A stretch of DNA of 64,000 bases from Saprospiraceae bacterium (GCA_020437105.1 JAGQWR010000043.1:1-64000), one strand, 5' to 3'. Numbered from the stretch's first letter, positions 1 through 9,043 are shown. The notes: a model not told the origin generated them from the sequence alone. Program-made: numbers and translations.

Positions 1-41
1 TACAACGGCTGCGCTTTCTTTGTTTAGGGAACTTTGTACCC

Positions 42-80
42 AAAAAAAGCCTGCATCACAATCGTGATGCAGGCTTTTTT
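42..80. terminator. Bidirectional intrinsic terminator
   Basis: An 11-bp perfect stem (GCCTGCATCAC at 49-59 with its complement at 64-74) and a 4-base loop are flanked by seven A on the left and six T on the right. It can therefore stop transcription both from the left edge of the window and from asnS, which ends just downstream on the other strand. Confidence 0.85.
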
Positions 81-107
81 ATCTGTAATAAGCGCTTTAA
101 ACTTTTG

Positions 108-1541
108 TTAAAACTCCGCATTTCCCGGTGTCCGTGGAAACGGGATGACATCCCGAATATTACCCATACCGGTGATAAATAGAATGATTCGCTCAAATCC
201 TAATCCAAAGCCGGCATGAGGCGCACCCCCAAATTTGCGAAGATCCAGATACCAGGATAATTCCTCCGTGGAAACATCCATCTGTTCCATACGCTCCACC
301 AATTTATCCAGGCGTTCTTCCCGCTGTGATCCACCAATAACTTCTCCGATATAAGGGAAAAGTACATCCATTGCGGCTACTGTTTCATTGTCATCATTCA
401 TCCGCATATAAAATGCCTTTATACCTTTCGGGTAATCCCGAACGATGACAGGCTTTTTGAATTTCTTCTCTACCAGATATCGCTCGTGTTCTGCTTGTAA
501 GTCCTTACCCATTACCGGCTCAAACTCAAATCGACCTTTCTTGAAATCCTTGGAATCACGTAACAGATGAATGGCCTGTGTATAAGTGATGCGCTCAAAT
601 TCATTATCAACCACAAATCGCAGCATCTCAATCAGTCCCATCGGACGACGCTTATCTGTAGGGAGGTTTTTTTCTTCGTCCTGAATCCGTTTGTCCAGAA
701 ACTCCAAATCTGCCCTGTTGTGTTCTAAAACATATCGGATTAAATACTGTACAAAATCCTCTGCCAGATCCATGTCGCCGTGAATATCGCAGAAGGCAAC
801 TTCGGGTTCAATCATCCAAAACTCCGCCAGGTGCCTTGATGTATTGGAGTTTTCGGCCCTAAAAGTCGGACCAAAAGTATAAACCTTGCCAAGAGCCATC
901 GCGCCAATCTCTGCCTGAAGCTGCCCAGAAACGGTCAGGTTGGTTGCTTTACCGAAAAAATCCTCCTTGTAGTCAACTTCTCCTGTTTCCGTACGAGGCG
1001 GACTAGCCGGATCAAAAGCAGTAACCCGAAACATCTCCCCGGCACCTTCAGCATCACTACCCGTAATAATGGGTGTGTGCATATAATAGTACCCGTTGTC
1101 ATTGAAGTATTTATGAATAGCAAAAGCTACTGCATGCCGTATCCGGAACACCGCACTAAAGGTGTTTGTACGCATCCGTAAATGCGCATTTTCCCGGAGG
1201 AATTCCATGGACATTTTTTTAGGCTGGATAGGGTAGGTGTCCAGGTTGATGTCGCCCAGAATCTCAATTTCATCAGCCTGCAACTCGACACTTTGGCCAG
1301 CACCCTGCGATTCAACCAAAACCCCGGTAGCCTTTACACAAGCATGGTATTTAATCCGATTCCGGGTCGCTTCGTCCGTTTTTTCAAAGTCCACAACAAC
1401 CTGAAGATTATCCATCCCGGAACCATCATTGAGGGCAATAAAACGGTTGGAACGAAATGCACGTACCCAACCCATAACGGTAACCTGTTCTCCAATTTTT
1501 GGGTCGGCAAGAACTTTAGCGACCTCGATTCGACTCATCAT
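108..1541 (-). CDS. asnS: Asparagine--tRNA ligase
   Basis: Cytosolic class IIb aminoacyl-tRNA synthetase that charges tRNA-Asn. At 477 aa it has the usual length. The N-terminal OB-fold anticodon-binding domain (about residues 15-105, beginning VTVMGWVRAFRSN) is followed by the class II catalytic domain with motif 2 around FRAENSNTSRHLAEFWMIEPE and the C-terminal motif 3 GFGLGFERIILF. The ending IRDVIPFPRTPG is typical of AsnRS rather than AspRS. Two adjacent ATG codons (1539-1541 and 1536-1538) are possible starts; the second gives the more usual MSRIEV beginning. It appears to be monocistronic, with a strong terminator directly downstream and a large inverted-repeat element behind it. Confidence 0.97.
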   Translation of the reverse strand: MMSRIEVAKVLADPKIGEQVTVMGWVRAFRSNRFIALNDGSGMDNLQVVVDFEKTDEATRNRIKYHACVKATGVLVESQGAGQSVELQADEIEILGDINLDTYPIQPKKMSMEFLRENAHLRMRTNTFSAVFRIRHAVAFAIHKYFNDNGYYYMHTPIITGSDAEGAGEMFRVTAFDPASPPRTETGEVDYKEDFFGKATNLTVSGQLQAEIGAMALGKVYTFGPTFRAENSNTSRHLAEFWMIEPEVAFCDIHGDMDLAEDFVQYLIRYVLEHNRADLEFLDKRIQDEEKNLPTDKRRPMGLIEMLRFVVDNEFERITYTQAIHLLRDSKDFKKGRFEFEPVMGKDLQAEHERYLVEKKFKKPVIVRDYPKGIKAFYMRMNDDNETVAAMDVLFPYIGEVIGGSQREERLDKLVERMEQMDVSTEELSWYLDLRKFGGAPHAGFGLGFERIILFITGMGNIRDVIPFPRTPGNAEF

Positions 1542-1581
1542 AATACGTAATTAGGCAATTTTGGAATGACCGGATAAGTAA

Positions 1582-1744
1582 TAGACTTGTCCAACTGGAG
1601 CCTCAAATGGCTGCAAGTGACAAATTTTATCTTGCACTTCGTTAAAAAGCCTCGCCGATGCTAAGGCATCGTCTACGTTTTTCGCCTTGTTCAAAATAAA
1701 ATTTGCTTCGCTTTCGCTCATTCATGCCCAGTTGGACAAGTCTA
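1582..1744. repeat. 163-bp inverted-repeat (MITE/REP-like) element
   Basis: The element is bounded by perfect 16-bp terminal inverted repeats (AGACTTGTCCAACTGG at 1583-1598 and its complement at 1728-1743), with one further T-A pair outside. Inside, a second nested inverted repeat (about CAAATTTTATCTTG against CAAAATAAAATTTG) and a central CGATGC/GCATCG hairpin let the whole unit fold into one long stem. It carries no ORF. It fills most of the 288-base gap between asnS and the DCC gene, and the rest of that gap shows nothing else I recognise. Confidence 0.7.
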
Positions 1745-1829
1745 ATAGAAACCATCCATAAACTGAATGGGTTCTCCGACCGGCCAAGGAAGGGGCGAAA
1801 TTACACAAAGAAAAAAGATTGAACAAGAC

Positions 1830-2243
1830 TCAGTCAATAAAGCGTTCCCGCAACTCAGGTGTCGGGATCATACAAGCTTCCCTTTTTCCAAACCAGCGAT
1901 ATCTGTTTCGGGCTACCCAATTATAAATAGCATCCCGGATAAACTTCGGCAACACCCAAAAGATGCTAAATAAGGGCCATAAGCCTCCTAGTTTGCCAGT
2001 GACCCGAAGTGCCACATCAGAGTGTGTGTAAATCTTGCCATTTTCAATCAATACAACAGTATCCAGGTCTTCCCGATTAGCATATCCTGCCTGCTCCAAT
2101 AAGGCTTGAGCAGAATTTGATTGTAATGCTGCAAAACGAAAACGGGCTTTGGAGTCTCTTTTAATTACAAACTGAACAAACCCGTTGCATAAATTGCAGA
2201 CGCCGTCAAATAAGAGTACAGGATGGCTGTGAGTATCGGTCAT
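1830..2243 (-). CDS. DCC (DUF393) family thiol-disulfide oxidoreductase-like protein
   Basis: 137-aa protein of the DCC family, named for the conserved DxxCxxC motif near the N-terminus. Here it is FDGVCNLCN, with D13, C16 and C19, just after the first beta strand. The family has a predicted thioredoxin-like fold; the true substrate is unknown. No signal peptide is visible, so a cytosolic location is likely. It begins only 2 bases after the guaB stop on the same strand, so it is almost certainly cotranscribed with guaB. The family assignment is firm, the redox activity is inferred from the Cys pair. Confidence 0.9.
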   Translation of the reverse strand: MTDTHSHPVLLFDGVCNLCNGFVQFVIKRDSKARFRFAALQSNSAQALLEQAGYANREDLDTVVLIENGKIYTHSDVALRVTGKLGGLWPLFSIFWVLPKFIRDAIYNWVARNRYRWFGKREACMIPTPELRERFID

Positions 2244-2245
2244 AA

Positions 2246-3762
<1,517 letters not shown>

Positions 3763-3773
3763 GCCAGAAGTTC

Positions 3774-3781
3774 TACCTTTG
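3774..3781 (+). promoter_or_regulatory. Probable -7 box of tadA
   Basis: TACCTTTG matches the Bacteroidota -7 consensus TAnnTTTG and lies 22 bases before the tadA ATG. No clear -33 TTG is visible. The same octamer drives divergent guaB about 36 bases away. Confidence 0.5.
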
Positions 3782-3803
3782 TATTTAGAAAACAGCTTTC
3801 CGC

Positions 3804-4247
3804 ATGCTTACGGTCTTCAGCGATACACATTTTATGCAACAAGCCCTCCTGGAAGCCAAAAAAGGCTATGAAGAAGGAGAGATTCCCGTTGGAGCTGTAG
3901 TCGTTAGCAATAACCGCATTATTGCCCGGGCGCATAACCAAACAGAACGATTGCAGGATGTGACCGCACATGCTGAAATGTTGGCAGTTACTGCCGCCGC
4001 ATCCTATATGGGCGGAAAATATCTGGATGAATGTACCCTGTACGTAACATTAGAACCCTGCTTTATGTGCGCCGGAGCTCTTTCCTGGGCACAACTTGGT
4101 CGGTTGGTTTATGCTGCTGCTGATGAGCGAAAAGGCTTTATGATTCACGGTAAAGTCGTCCTCCATCCTAAAACCACTGTGGCCTATGGGATTCTTGAAG
4201 AAGAAGCTCGTACCCTCCTGCAGCAGTTCTTTCGTGAAAAACGATAA
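3804..4247 (+). CDS. tadA: tRNA adenosine(34) deaminase
   Basis: Converts A34 to inosine in the tRNA-Arg wobble position. The 147-aa protein has the complete cytidine/adenosine deaminase zinc site: HAE at residues 56-58 (zinc His plus catalytic Glu) and PCFMC at 85-89 (two zinc Cys). The N-terminal stretch EGEIPVGAVVV is typical of TadA. It is divergent from guaB, with the two promoters packed into a 76-base gap. The start at 3804 gives a 10-residue lead before the usual MQQAL helix; an internal Met at residue 11 is an alternative start. Confidence 0.95.
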   Translation: MLTVFSDTHFMQQALLEAKKGYEEGEIPVGAVVVSNNRIIARAHNQTERLQDVTAHAEMLAVTAAASYMGGKYLDECTLYVTLEPCFMCAGALSWAQLGRLVYAAADERKGFMIHGKVVLHPKTTVAYGILEEEARTLLQQFFREKR

Positions 4248-4277
4248 CATCTTTTCGGCGCCTTAAAGGCGAAAAAC

Positions 4278-4302
4278 GTTAAAGTAGGTTAAACCCCGTT
4301 AA
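4278..4302 (+). promoter_or_regulatory. Three in-phase GTTAA direct repeats
   Basis: GTTAA occurs at 4278, 4288 and 4298, exactly 10 bases apart, so all three face the same side of the helix, about 100 bases before the lipoprotein gene. The first two units are nearly repeated (GTTAAAGTAGGTCAAA) at 51910-51925. A regulator site is an inference. Confidence 0.4.
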
Positions 4303-4399
4303 GAAGATTATAAGGGGCTGTTTTGCTCTTGTAAAAGGGACTAAATTCGGCCCTGTACAAACCCTCAAACTAAACCTGTTTATATCAAAAGATACTAGT

Positions 4400-4942
4400 A
4401 TGAAAACATTAAACGGAATCATCGGAGTATTACTGCTCACTGTTTTCGCCGCTTGCGGACCGACCCTTCGTCCGTTTACGCAGGAACTTTATGAAGAATA
4501 TGGTTGGACAGACGCAGAGTTACAAAAGATTCAATTTTATTTATCTCGTGATATTGTATTGCATCGGCAGGTAAGTACCGGAACCACCGAGATCATATCC
4601 GGAGAGATTAAGATTGTTGACGGAAAAGAAGTAGAAGAAATTATCATCCGGGAAGGCACTCCGGGCGTATTTATGTTTAGCCCAAAATCAAACCGGCTCG
4701 CAGTTAGTTTTGATGACGGTTCAGACGAACGCTTTTTGATGTTTGGCCCGAATCCGAAGCAGAATAATCGATTTGTATTACTTGGCTCTGAATGGGATCG
4801 CCGTTCAGGTAAGGTTAGTTACGAAGGACAGACCTATTGGGTAGATGCAGATGTCGCATATGCAAGCCTAATGGTCGATCTGAAGAAAATAAGTAAAACC
4901 AAAGTAAAATCCCATACGGCAGCTGGTCGTCGGATTGACTAA
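4400..4942 (+). CDS. Uncharacterised lipoprotein
   Basis: I do not recognise the 180-aa product. A lipoprotein signal peptide is clear: MKTLNGI, a hydrophobic core, then the lipobox FAAC with Cys at about residue 19, followed by Gly. The mature part is soluble and mixed alpha/beta in character, with a helical start (about residues 25-45), alternating hydrophobic strands in the middle and a basic C-terminus. The upstream region carries the GTTAA repeats and an AT-rich TAAATTCG resembling a -7 box. The gene is followed by a bidirectional terminator shared with apaG. It is probably anchored in the inner or outer membrane facing the periplasm. Confidence 0.8.
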   Translation: MKTLNGIIGVLLLTVFAACGPTLRPFTQELYEEYGWTDAELQKIQFYLSRDIVLHRQVSTGTTEIISGEIKIVDGKEVEEIIIREGTPGVFMFSPKSNRLAVSFDDGSDERFLMFGPNPKQNNRFVLLGSEWDRRSGKVSYEGQTYWVDADVAYASLMVDLKKISKTKVKSHTAAGRRID

Positions 4943-4983
4943 TTATATCCTGTATAACCCCACACTGAAATTGAAAACAAGAG

Positions 4984-5011
4984 AAGGGCTGCCAGTTGGT
5001 AGCCCTTTTTT
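4984..5011. terminator. Intrinsic terminator between lipoprotein gene and apaG
   Basis: AAGGGCT(G)CCA, loop GTT, GG(T)AGCCCTTTTTT forms a compact hairpin with a T-run on the plus strand. It ends 2 bases before the apaG stop codon, so it can serve both convergent genes. Confidence 0.7.
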
Positions 5012-5013
5012 GA

Positions 5014-5400
5014 TTAATTGAATTTGAAAGGCGGGATAAGCGAAAACGCCGGAATTATTACGATAAAAATACTCCCATCAACCTGCCTCCTAAAAAGGTA
5101 GTTTCCCCACATACGTCCGATATCCGTCTTAAAAGGACACCAGGATTGGTATTCATAGCGCTCTCCAGGAGGAAGAATAGGTTGTACCCCAACTACCCCG
5201 GGGCCCTGTACTTCCCGGATCTGTCCAACGCCGTCAACAATATACCAATGGCGTTCGAGGAGCTGTACCGTGTCTGTACGGCGGTTTTCAATAATGACCC
5301 GATAGGAGTAAACATAAGCCTCTTCACCTGGCTTGGAATGCAGGGCTTCGTAGTGTGGTGCTACGCTTATGCGAATGCCTTGGGTTATTTTTGTTTCCAT
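5014..5400 (-). CDS. apaG: ApaG family protein
   Basis: 128-aa single-domain ApaG protein (fibronectin-III-like beta sandwich). The core is recognisable: the early strand GIRISVAPHYE, the middle RHWYIVDG, then GPGVVGVQPILPPGERYEYQSW. ApaG has been linked to Co2+/Mg2+ homeostasis in enterobacteria, but the biochemical role is unsettled. Its first 16 bases overlap the end of gmk on the same strand, so it is translated from the same mRNA as yicC-gmk. No signal peptide is present; the protein is cytosolic. Confidence 0.93.
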   Translation of the reverse strand: METKITQGIRISVAPHYEALHSKPGEEAYVYSYRVIIENRRTDTVQLLERHWYIVDGVGQIREVQGPGVVGVQPILPPGERYEYQSWCPFKTDIGRMWGNYLFRRQVDGSIFIVIIPAFSLIPPFKFN

Positions 5401-5996
5401 TCAGGTACTACGGGCAAATTTAAAAAGGCGTTTACTTTTTGTTCAGCTTCAGTCAGTGCAATTTCAAGTACATCATTGATAAGCGTATCGTCAAAGTACG
5501 GCTCATAGGTTAACTCTTCTTCCGCCCGGCTGATTCTTTTCTTTAAACTGGCGGCACTTTCTGTTCGCCGCTTGCGAAGCCTGTCAAAAAGAATTTCCTT
5601 GGAAGGGGGCTTTACAAAAATAGTCAGACAGCGGCCCGGGTAATGCGATTGAATATTTAGTGCCCCTTTGACATCAATATCAAAAATAATGTGCTTTCCC
5701 AGAGCCCAGATTCTTTCTAATTCAGATTTTAGCGTGCCATAAAATTGGTTTTCATAAACCTCCTCCCATTCCAGGAAATCACCTGCTTCTATCCGTCTGG
5801 AGAATTCGTCGAAAGACAAAAAGTAATAATCTCTCCCATCTTCCTCATGCGGACGTGGCGCCCGACTTGTAGCAGAAACAGAAAACGCCAACTCGTCAAT
5901 GGTATTCAATAAATGATGGACAATAGTGGTTTTTCCTGCTCCGGAGGGTGCAGTGATGACAATTAATTTTCCGCTTTCTTCCTGACCGTTCTTCAA
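5385..5996 (-). CDS. gmk: Guanylate kinase
   Basis: Phosphorylates GMP/dGMP to GDP/dGDP in the GTP supply route that also includes guaB upstream in the window. At 203 aa it has the usual length. The P-loop APSGAGKTT sits at residues 16-24, the GMP-binding region contains SATSRAPRPHEEDGRDYYF, and the middle domain carries FLEWEEVYENQFYGT and IIFDIDVKGALNI. It starts 2 bases after yicC and overlaps apaG by 16 bases, consistent with a three-gene operon yicC-gmk-apaG. The yicC-gmk pairing is common in bacteria. Confidence 0.97.
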   Translation of the reverse strand: MKNGQEESGKLIVITAPSGAGKTTIVHHLLNTIDELAFSVSATSRAPRPHEEDGRDYYFLSFDEFSRRIEAGDFLEWEEVYENQFYGTLKSELERIWALGKHIIFDIDVKGALNIQSHYPGRCLTIFVKPPSKEILFDRLRKRRTESAASLKKRISRAEEELTYEPYFDDTLINDVLEIALTEAEQKVNAFLNLPVVPEWKQK

Positions 5997-5998
5997 AA

Positions 5999-6874
5999 CT
6001 ATACTAAGTTTGCTGTTTGTTCTTTAATCTTTTCTAATTCATCCTTCATTCCAACGACCAATCGTTGGATGTCTGATGAATACGCTTTTGCTCCAAGGGT
6101 GTTGATTTCGCGTCCCATTTCCTGGCTGATAAAACTCAGCTTTCGGCCATTTTGTTTGCTTTCCTGATCAAGCTGCTCCAGGAAATAAAGACAATGTTGC
6201 TCCAGTCTCACTTTTTCTTCCGTGATATCGATCTTCTCCAGGTAGTATAGTATTTCCTGCTCAAAGCGGTTTTCATCGATATGCTCTTTATTCAGGTACT
6301 CTTCCAGGTTTTGCTTTAACCGTTGGCGCAGGGTGTCAACCCGTGTCTTTTCCAATGGGTTTACCTGAATCAACATCGAGCGAATATTGGCGATTCGAAG
6401 ACGGAGGTCTTCTTCCATCGCTTTTCCTTCCGACTTTCGAAAGTTTTCAAATCGTTTAAGTGCCTGGCTGATCACATCAATAACGGCTTCCCATTCTGCT
6501 TCATCAATATGGTCTTCCGCAGTGGCAATCACATTAGGAATACGCATAATCGCCTGCATCATATCCCCCGTAGGCATATTTAACTCTTCTGCCAGCGTGG
6601 AAAGTTCCTTGAAATACTTTTTAAAAAGTGGAAAATTAAGTCCGTATGCTTCTTCTCCACTAGTTGATTTTACTTCCAGGCTTACTTCAAGCTTGCCACG
6701 TTCAGCCTGGTCTGATACCATTTTGCGAAGTTCCAGCTCTTTATCGCGGTAGTGGTTGGGGAGCTTAAACCGAACATCTGTAAATTTACTGTTCAACGAG
6801 CGAACTTCAACCAGGAACGTTTTGTCCTTGTAGGAGATGTCGGCCCGGCCATAACCGGTCATGGATAATATCAT
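5999..6874 (-). CDS. YicC family endoribonuclease-like protein
   Basis: YicC proteins are cytosolic, and the E. coli member has been described as an endoribonuclease acting on small RNAs. The start at 6874 gives MILSMTGYGRA, which aligns with the usual family start; a longer in-frame reading to 6925 adds 17 atypical residues and is less likely. The N-terminal YicC domain (residues 1-155) is followed by the C-terminal DUF1732 region with KLSFISQEMGREINTLGAKA near the end. The central part is rich in charged helices. It is the first gene of the yicC-gmk-apaG operon. The 319-base gap to the divergent HU-like gene shows no clear sites beyond AT-rich promoter-like sequence. Confidence 0.92.
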   Translation of the reverse strand: MILSMTGYGRADISYKDKTFLVEVRSLNSKFTDVRFKLPNHYRDKELELRKMVSDQAERGKLEVSLEVKSTSGEEAYGLNFPLFKKYFKELSTLAEELNMPTGDMMQAIMRIPNVIATAEDHIDEAEWEAVIDVISQALKRFENFRKSEGKAMEEDLRLRIANIRSMLIQVNPLEKTRVDTLRQRLKQNLEEYLNKEHIDENRFEQEILYYLEKIDITEEKVRLEQHCLYFLEQLDQESKQNGRKLSFISQEMGREINTLGAKAYSSDIQRLVVGMKDELEKIKEQTANLV

Positions 6875-7193
6875 AATATGGTATTCATATTTGGTTTGTT
6901 TCAAGAATCGCCTGTTCGGAAGCATTTTTTGCCAGGTCTCCTTAACTTCCGGGTGCTATATTTTGTTTTAGGGTAATAAAAGTCCCTCTAACCCCGCAAA
7001 TATAACCAAAGCCCCGGGAATGAAAGTGCTCTTTAATGGCTGCTTTAAGGCTAATTCATTGACTATTAGGCATTCGATGCGAATTAAAGGAGATTTTTAT
7101 TTCCGAATAAGGTAGAAAATTCCGAGATTTGCAACTCGTTTGAAAAAAGTGGCTCAAAATGGCCATAACTTTTTCTAAATCAACAACATAACA

Positions 7194-7505
7194 ATGAGAA
7201 AAGCCGATCTAGTCGCTGCAATTTCTGAGAAAACAGGTGTACCTAAGGTGGATGTTCTGGTCACCATGGAGACCTTCTTCAAAGAAGTGAAAGACTCTTT
7301 GGCAGATGGAGAGAACGTTTATGTTCGTGGATTTGGAAGTTTTATCATCAAAAAACGGGCAAAAAAGGTAGGTCGGCACATCAAGAAAAATGTGGCGATA
7401 GAAATTCCGGAGCATTTTATTCCGGCCTTTAAGCCTGCTAAAGTTTTTGTGGAGCAGGTAAAATCAAATGTCACTGAACTGCCTGATGATGAAGGTGAAG
7501 ATTAA
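7194..7505 (+). CDS. HU-family DNA-binding protein
   Basis: Nucleoid-associated, DNA-bending protein of the HU/IHF fold, 103 aa. The N-terminal helices (KADLVAAISEKTG) and the signature YVRGFGSFIIKKR lead into the DNA-binding arm. The arm reads GRHIKKNVAIEIPE rather than the classical GRNPxTG, so the intercalating proline is replaced by Ile63. This is a variant I associate with Bacteroidota HU-like proteins. The C-terminus is unusually acidic (PDDEGED). The stop codon overlaps the ATG of the following TPR gene (TAATG), so the two are translationally coupled. Confidence 0.93.
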   Translation: MRKADLVAAISEKTGVPKVDVLVTMETFFKEVKDSLADGENVYVRGFGSFIIKKRAKKVGRHIKKNVAIEIPEHFIPAFKPAKVFVEQVKSNVTELPDDEGED

Positions 7506-8302
7506 TGAGTAAAATCAATAATAAACAATGGTTGGCACTGGGGGCCTTCCTGGTTCTTTTTTTAGTCCTGTATTTTCAATGCGAGACTAAACCACCCACA
7601 CAGCAAGCCATTGAAAAGTCAAGGGCTCTTAATGCAGAAAGCACGGATATAAATGCCTTGTTAAAAGAAGCCAAAGTAGGATTGGAAAGCCGAGAAGCTA
7701 ATGATATTCTCGCTGCCGAAGCCCAACTCAATGATGCCACTTCTGATAGCACACGAGTAGAGGCTTTTAAAGGGCTGGCAAGTGTATGGTACGCAGCAGG
7801 TAAACCTGAAATATCGGGTTATTATGCAGAACTTGTGGCTGAAATTGAGGAGCAGGCAGAACCTTGGGCGATTGCCGGCACAACTTTTTCAATCTGTTTA
7901 CAGCAAACGCAGGCAGAAAAAATAAAGTCCTTTTGCCGCGATCATGCCATCCAGGCTTTTGAAAATGCAATTTCAATTAATTCTTCGGACACGGATTCCC
8001 GGATCAACCTGGCTTTGATTTATACCGAAGCTCCGCCAGCAGATCAGCCTATGAAAGGTATTCTGATGCTGCGGGAATTGAATGAGCAATTTCCGGAAAA
8101 TACCAGTGTTTTGATCAATCTTGGCCGATTGGGGATTCAAACAGGACAATTTGACAAGGCCATCGGGCGACTTGAAAAAGCATATGAACTGAATCCCACT
8201 GACCTTCGGGCCGCCTGCTTACTGGCAGAAGCATACCGAGGTTTAGGAAACGAGGTGGAGTCAGCAAAGTATGCAAGCCTCTGTCAACAGGGAACAAATT
8301 AA
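7505..8302 (+). CDS. Membrane-anchored TPR protein
   Basis: 265 aa. An N-terminal hydrophobic segment (residues about 9-25, LALGAFLVLFLVLYF) probably anchors the protein in the inner membrane with the rest in the periplasm. The remainder consists of helical tetratricopeptide repeats; the clearest is near residues 195-260 (INLGRLGIQTGQFDKAIGRL then AYELNPTDLRAACLLAEAYR). TPR arrays bind protein partners; no catalytic motif is visible. Translation is coupled to the HU-like gene through a one-base TAATG overlap, and a terminator hairpin follows the stop directly. The specific function is unknown. Confidence 0.85.
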   Translation: MSKINNKQWLALGAFLVLFLVLYFQCETKPPTQQAIEKSRALNAESTDINALLKEAKVGLESREANDILAAEAQLNDATSDSTRVEAFKGLASVWYAAGKPEISGYYAELVAEIEEQAEPWAIAGTTFSICLQQTQAEKIKSFCRDHAIQAFENAISINSSDTDSRINLALIYTEAPPADQPMKGILMLRELNEQFPENTSVLINLGRLGIQTGQFDKAIGRLEKAYELNPTDLRAACLLAEAYRGLGNEVESAKYASLCQQGTN

Positions 8303-8306
8303 ATTA

Positions 8307-8331
8307 GATGCCGGAATTTTTGGCATCCTTT
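8307..8331 (+). terminator. Intrinsic terminator after TPR gene
   Basis: GATGCC (8307-8312) pairs with GGCATC (8322-8327) around a 9-base loop, followed by CTTTTA. It lies 5 bases after the TPR stop codon. Confidence 0.6.
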
Positions 8332-8500
8332 TACCCAGGCGAAAGTGGCTTGGGAAATTTTAACAACATGGCCTACGAGGCAAAAAAAAACTGGCTGCCT
8401 TGCTCGCGCAAGCCGAACTGGCAGGCACAGGCAACCCCCGATAGCTAGCGGGTGTTAACAAAGTAGGGCGTACAAAGAAAAAGATAAAAAGTCCAAACTG
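8332..8500 (+). other. Gene-free stretch with several hairpins (possible structured RNA)
   Basis: This stretch carries CTGCC (8395-8399) against GGCAG (8420-8424) enclosing CTTGC-TCGC-GCAAG (8399-8412), then a CCCG/CGGG hairpin (about 8437-8452, CCCGATAGCTAGCGGG, resembling a REP palindrome). Flanking TTAACA and TGTTAA could close the whole. It is G+C richer than neighbouring intergenic DNA. I could not match it to SRP, tmRNA, RNase P or 6S RNA signatures; it may be a repeat remnant or an uncharacterised RNA. Confidence 0.3.
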
Positions 8501-8501
8501 C

Positions 8502-8520
8502 TTTCGTTTGGGTATATATA
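8502..8520 (+). repeat. 19-bp repeat, copy 1 (contains -33 TTTG)
   Basis: TTTCGTTTGGGTATATATA is found again, identically, at 12970-12988. Here the TTTG inside it (8507-8510) is followed after 19 bases by TATATTTT (8530-8537), a near-consensus -7 box, so it likely forms the promoter of the small basic protein gene at 8561. Confidence 0.55.
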
Positions 8521-8560
8521 GAACGATATTATATTTTGAATCAACTTAAAGTAAAAGACT

Positions 8561-8656
8561 ATGCCTTGCGGTAAGAAAAGGAAAAGACATAAGATTGCGA
8601 CGCACAAGCGCAAAAAGCGCCTTCGCAAGAATCGGCACAAGAAGAAGAATAGATAG
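8561..8656 (+). CDS. Small basic AURKAIP1/COX24-like protein (ribosomal mS38/bS22 type)
   Basis: A 31-residue ORF starting MPCGKKRKRHKIATHKRKKR and ending in KNRHKKKNR. About two thirds of the residues are Lys, Arg or His. The pattern KKRKRHK(I/M)xTHKRKKRLRKxRHKKK is what I recall of the short Bacteroidota proteins annotated as AURKAIP1/COX24 domain (DUF1713). The mitochondrial homologue is ribosomal protein mS38, and a similar peptide (bS22) is bound to actinobacterial small subunits. A role in the small ribosomal subunit is therefore likely but inferred. It has its own promoter (TTTG at 8507, TATATTTT at 8530) and a strong hairpin 9 bases after the stop. It is too short for most gene finders. 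Confidence 0.85.
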   Translation: MPCGKKRKRHKIATHKRKKRLRKNRHKKKNR

Positions 8657-8665
8657 ATGATATAC

Positions 8666-8701
8666 AGATGTATCCCTGGAATAGTTTTCAGGGGTACATC
8701 T
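8666..8701 (+). terminator. Strong hairpin after the small basic protein gene
   Basis: AGATGTATCCCTG (8666-8678) pairs with CAGGGGTACATCT (8689-8701), a 13-bp stem with one U-G wobble. The following bases are T-rich but broken (TCTCTTCATTTT), so termination may be partial. It opens a 380-base gene-free leader upstream of the RNase G/E gene in which I see no further ORF worth calling. Confidence 0.5.
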
Positions 8702-9019
8702 CTCTTCATTTTGGCGATTCATCGGGCAAACTATCGTATTGCGACACCCGGACAGATCGAGTAATAGTGCTGGAGGATTATTTTTTATCAATGTTCAAAG
8801 AGGCATTGAACTCAAGAAATTTCCTGTTTTATCGATATGCTACTTCCCAAAAAGATCGGTAAAAAGGACAAATAGCCCAAATCAAACGAAATCGTTTTAC
8901 AGGCTCCTCTTTAACCTCCGCTGTTAATTGCTTCCTTCTTTTCCCTCTATATAAGTACGGGTTTGTTCTAATCATTGTCAAAAGGAGGCCCTCCTGTTTA
9001 GGACGGTGTATTTGGCATG

Positions 9020-9043
9020 CCTCACTTCATAATGAAGTGCAGG
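9020..9043 (+). promoter_or_regulatory. Hairpin at the 5' end of the RNase G/E gene
   Basis: CACTTCA (9022-9028) and TGAAGTG (9032-9039 region) pair around TAA, extended by CCT/AGG after one mismatch. The hairpin sits about 5-25 bases after a near-consensus -7 box (TGTATTTG, 9008-9015), so it would be at the extreme 5' end of the mRNA. It covers the GTG at 9037. Confidence 0.45.

Noticed and set aside
29..107. rRNA or tRNA gene at the left edge
   Set aside because: Only a terminator hairpin is visible; no cloverleaf or conserved T-arm sequence was found here or elsewhere in the window.
1182..1550. 122-codon plus-strand frame opposite asnS
   Set aside because: A shadow of the conserved asnS gene with no protein-like features of its own.
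8668..8862. Open reading frames across the leader of the RNase G/E gene (both strands)
   Set aside because: They overlap the strong 8666-8701 hairpin and each other, have no recognisable domain and an unlikely composition. The small basic protein on the plus strand explains the region better.
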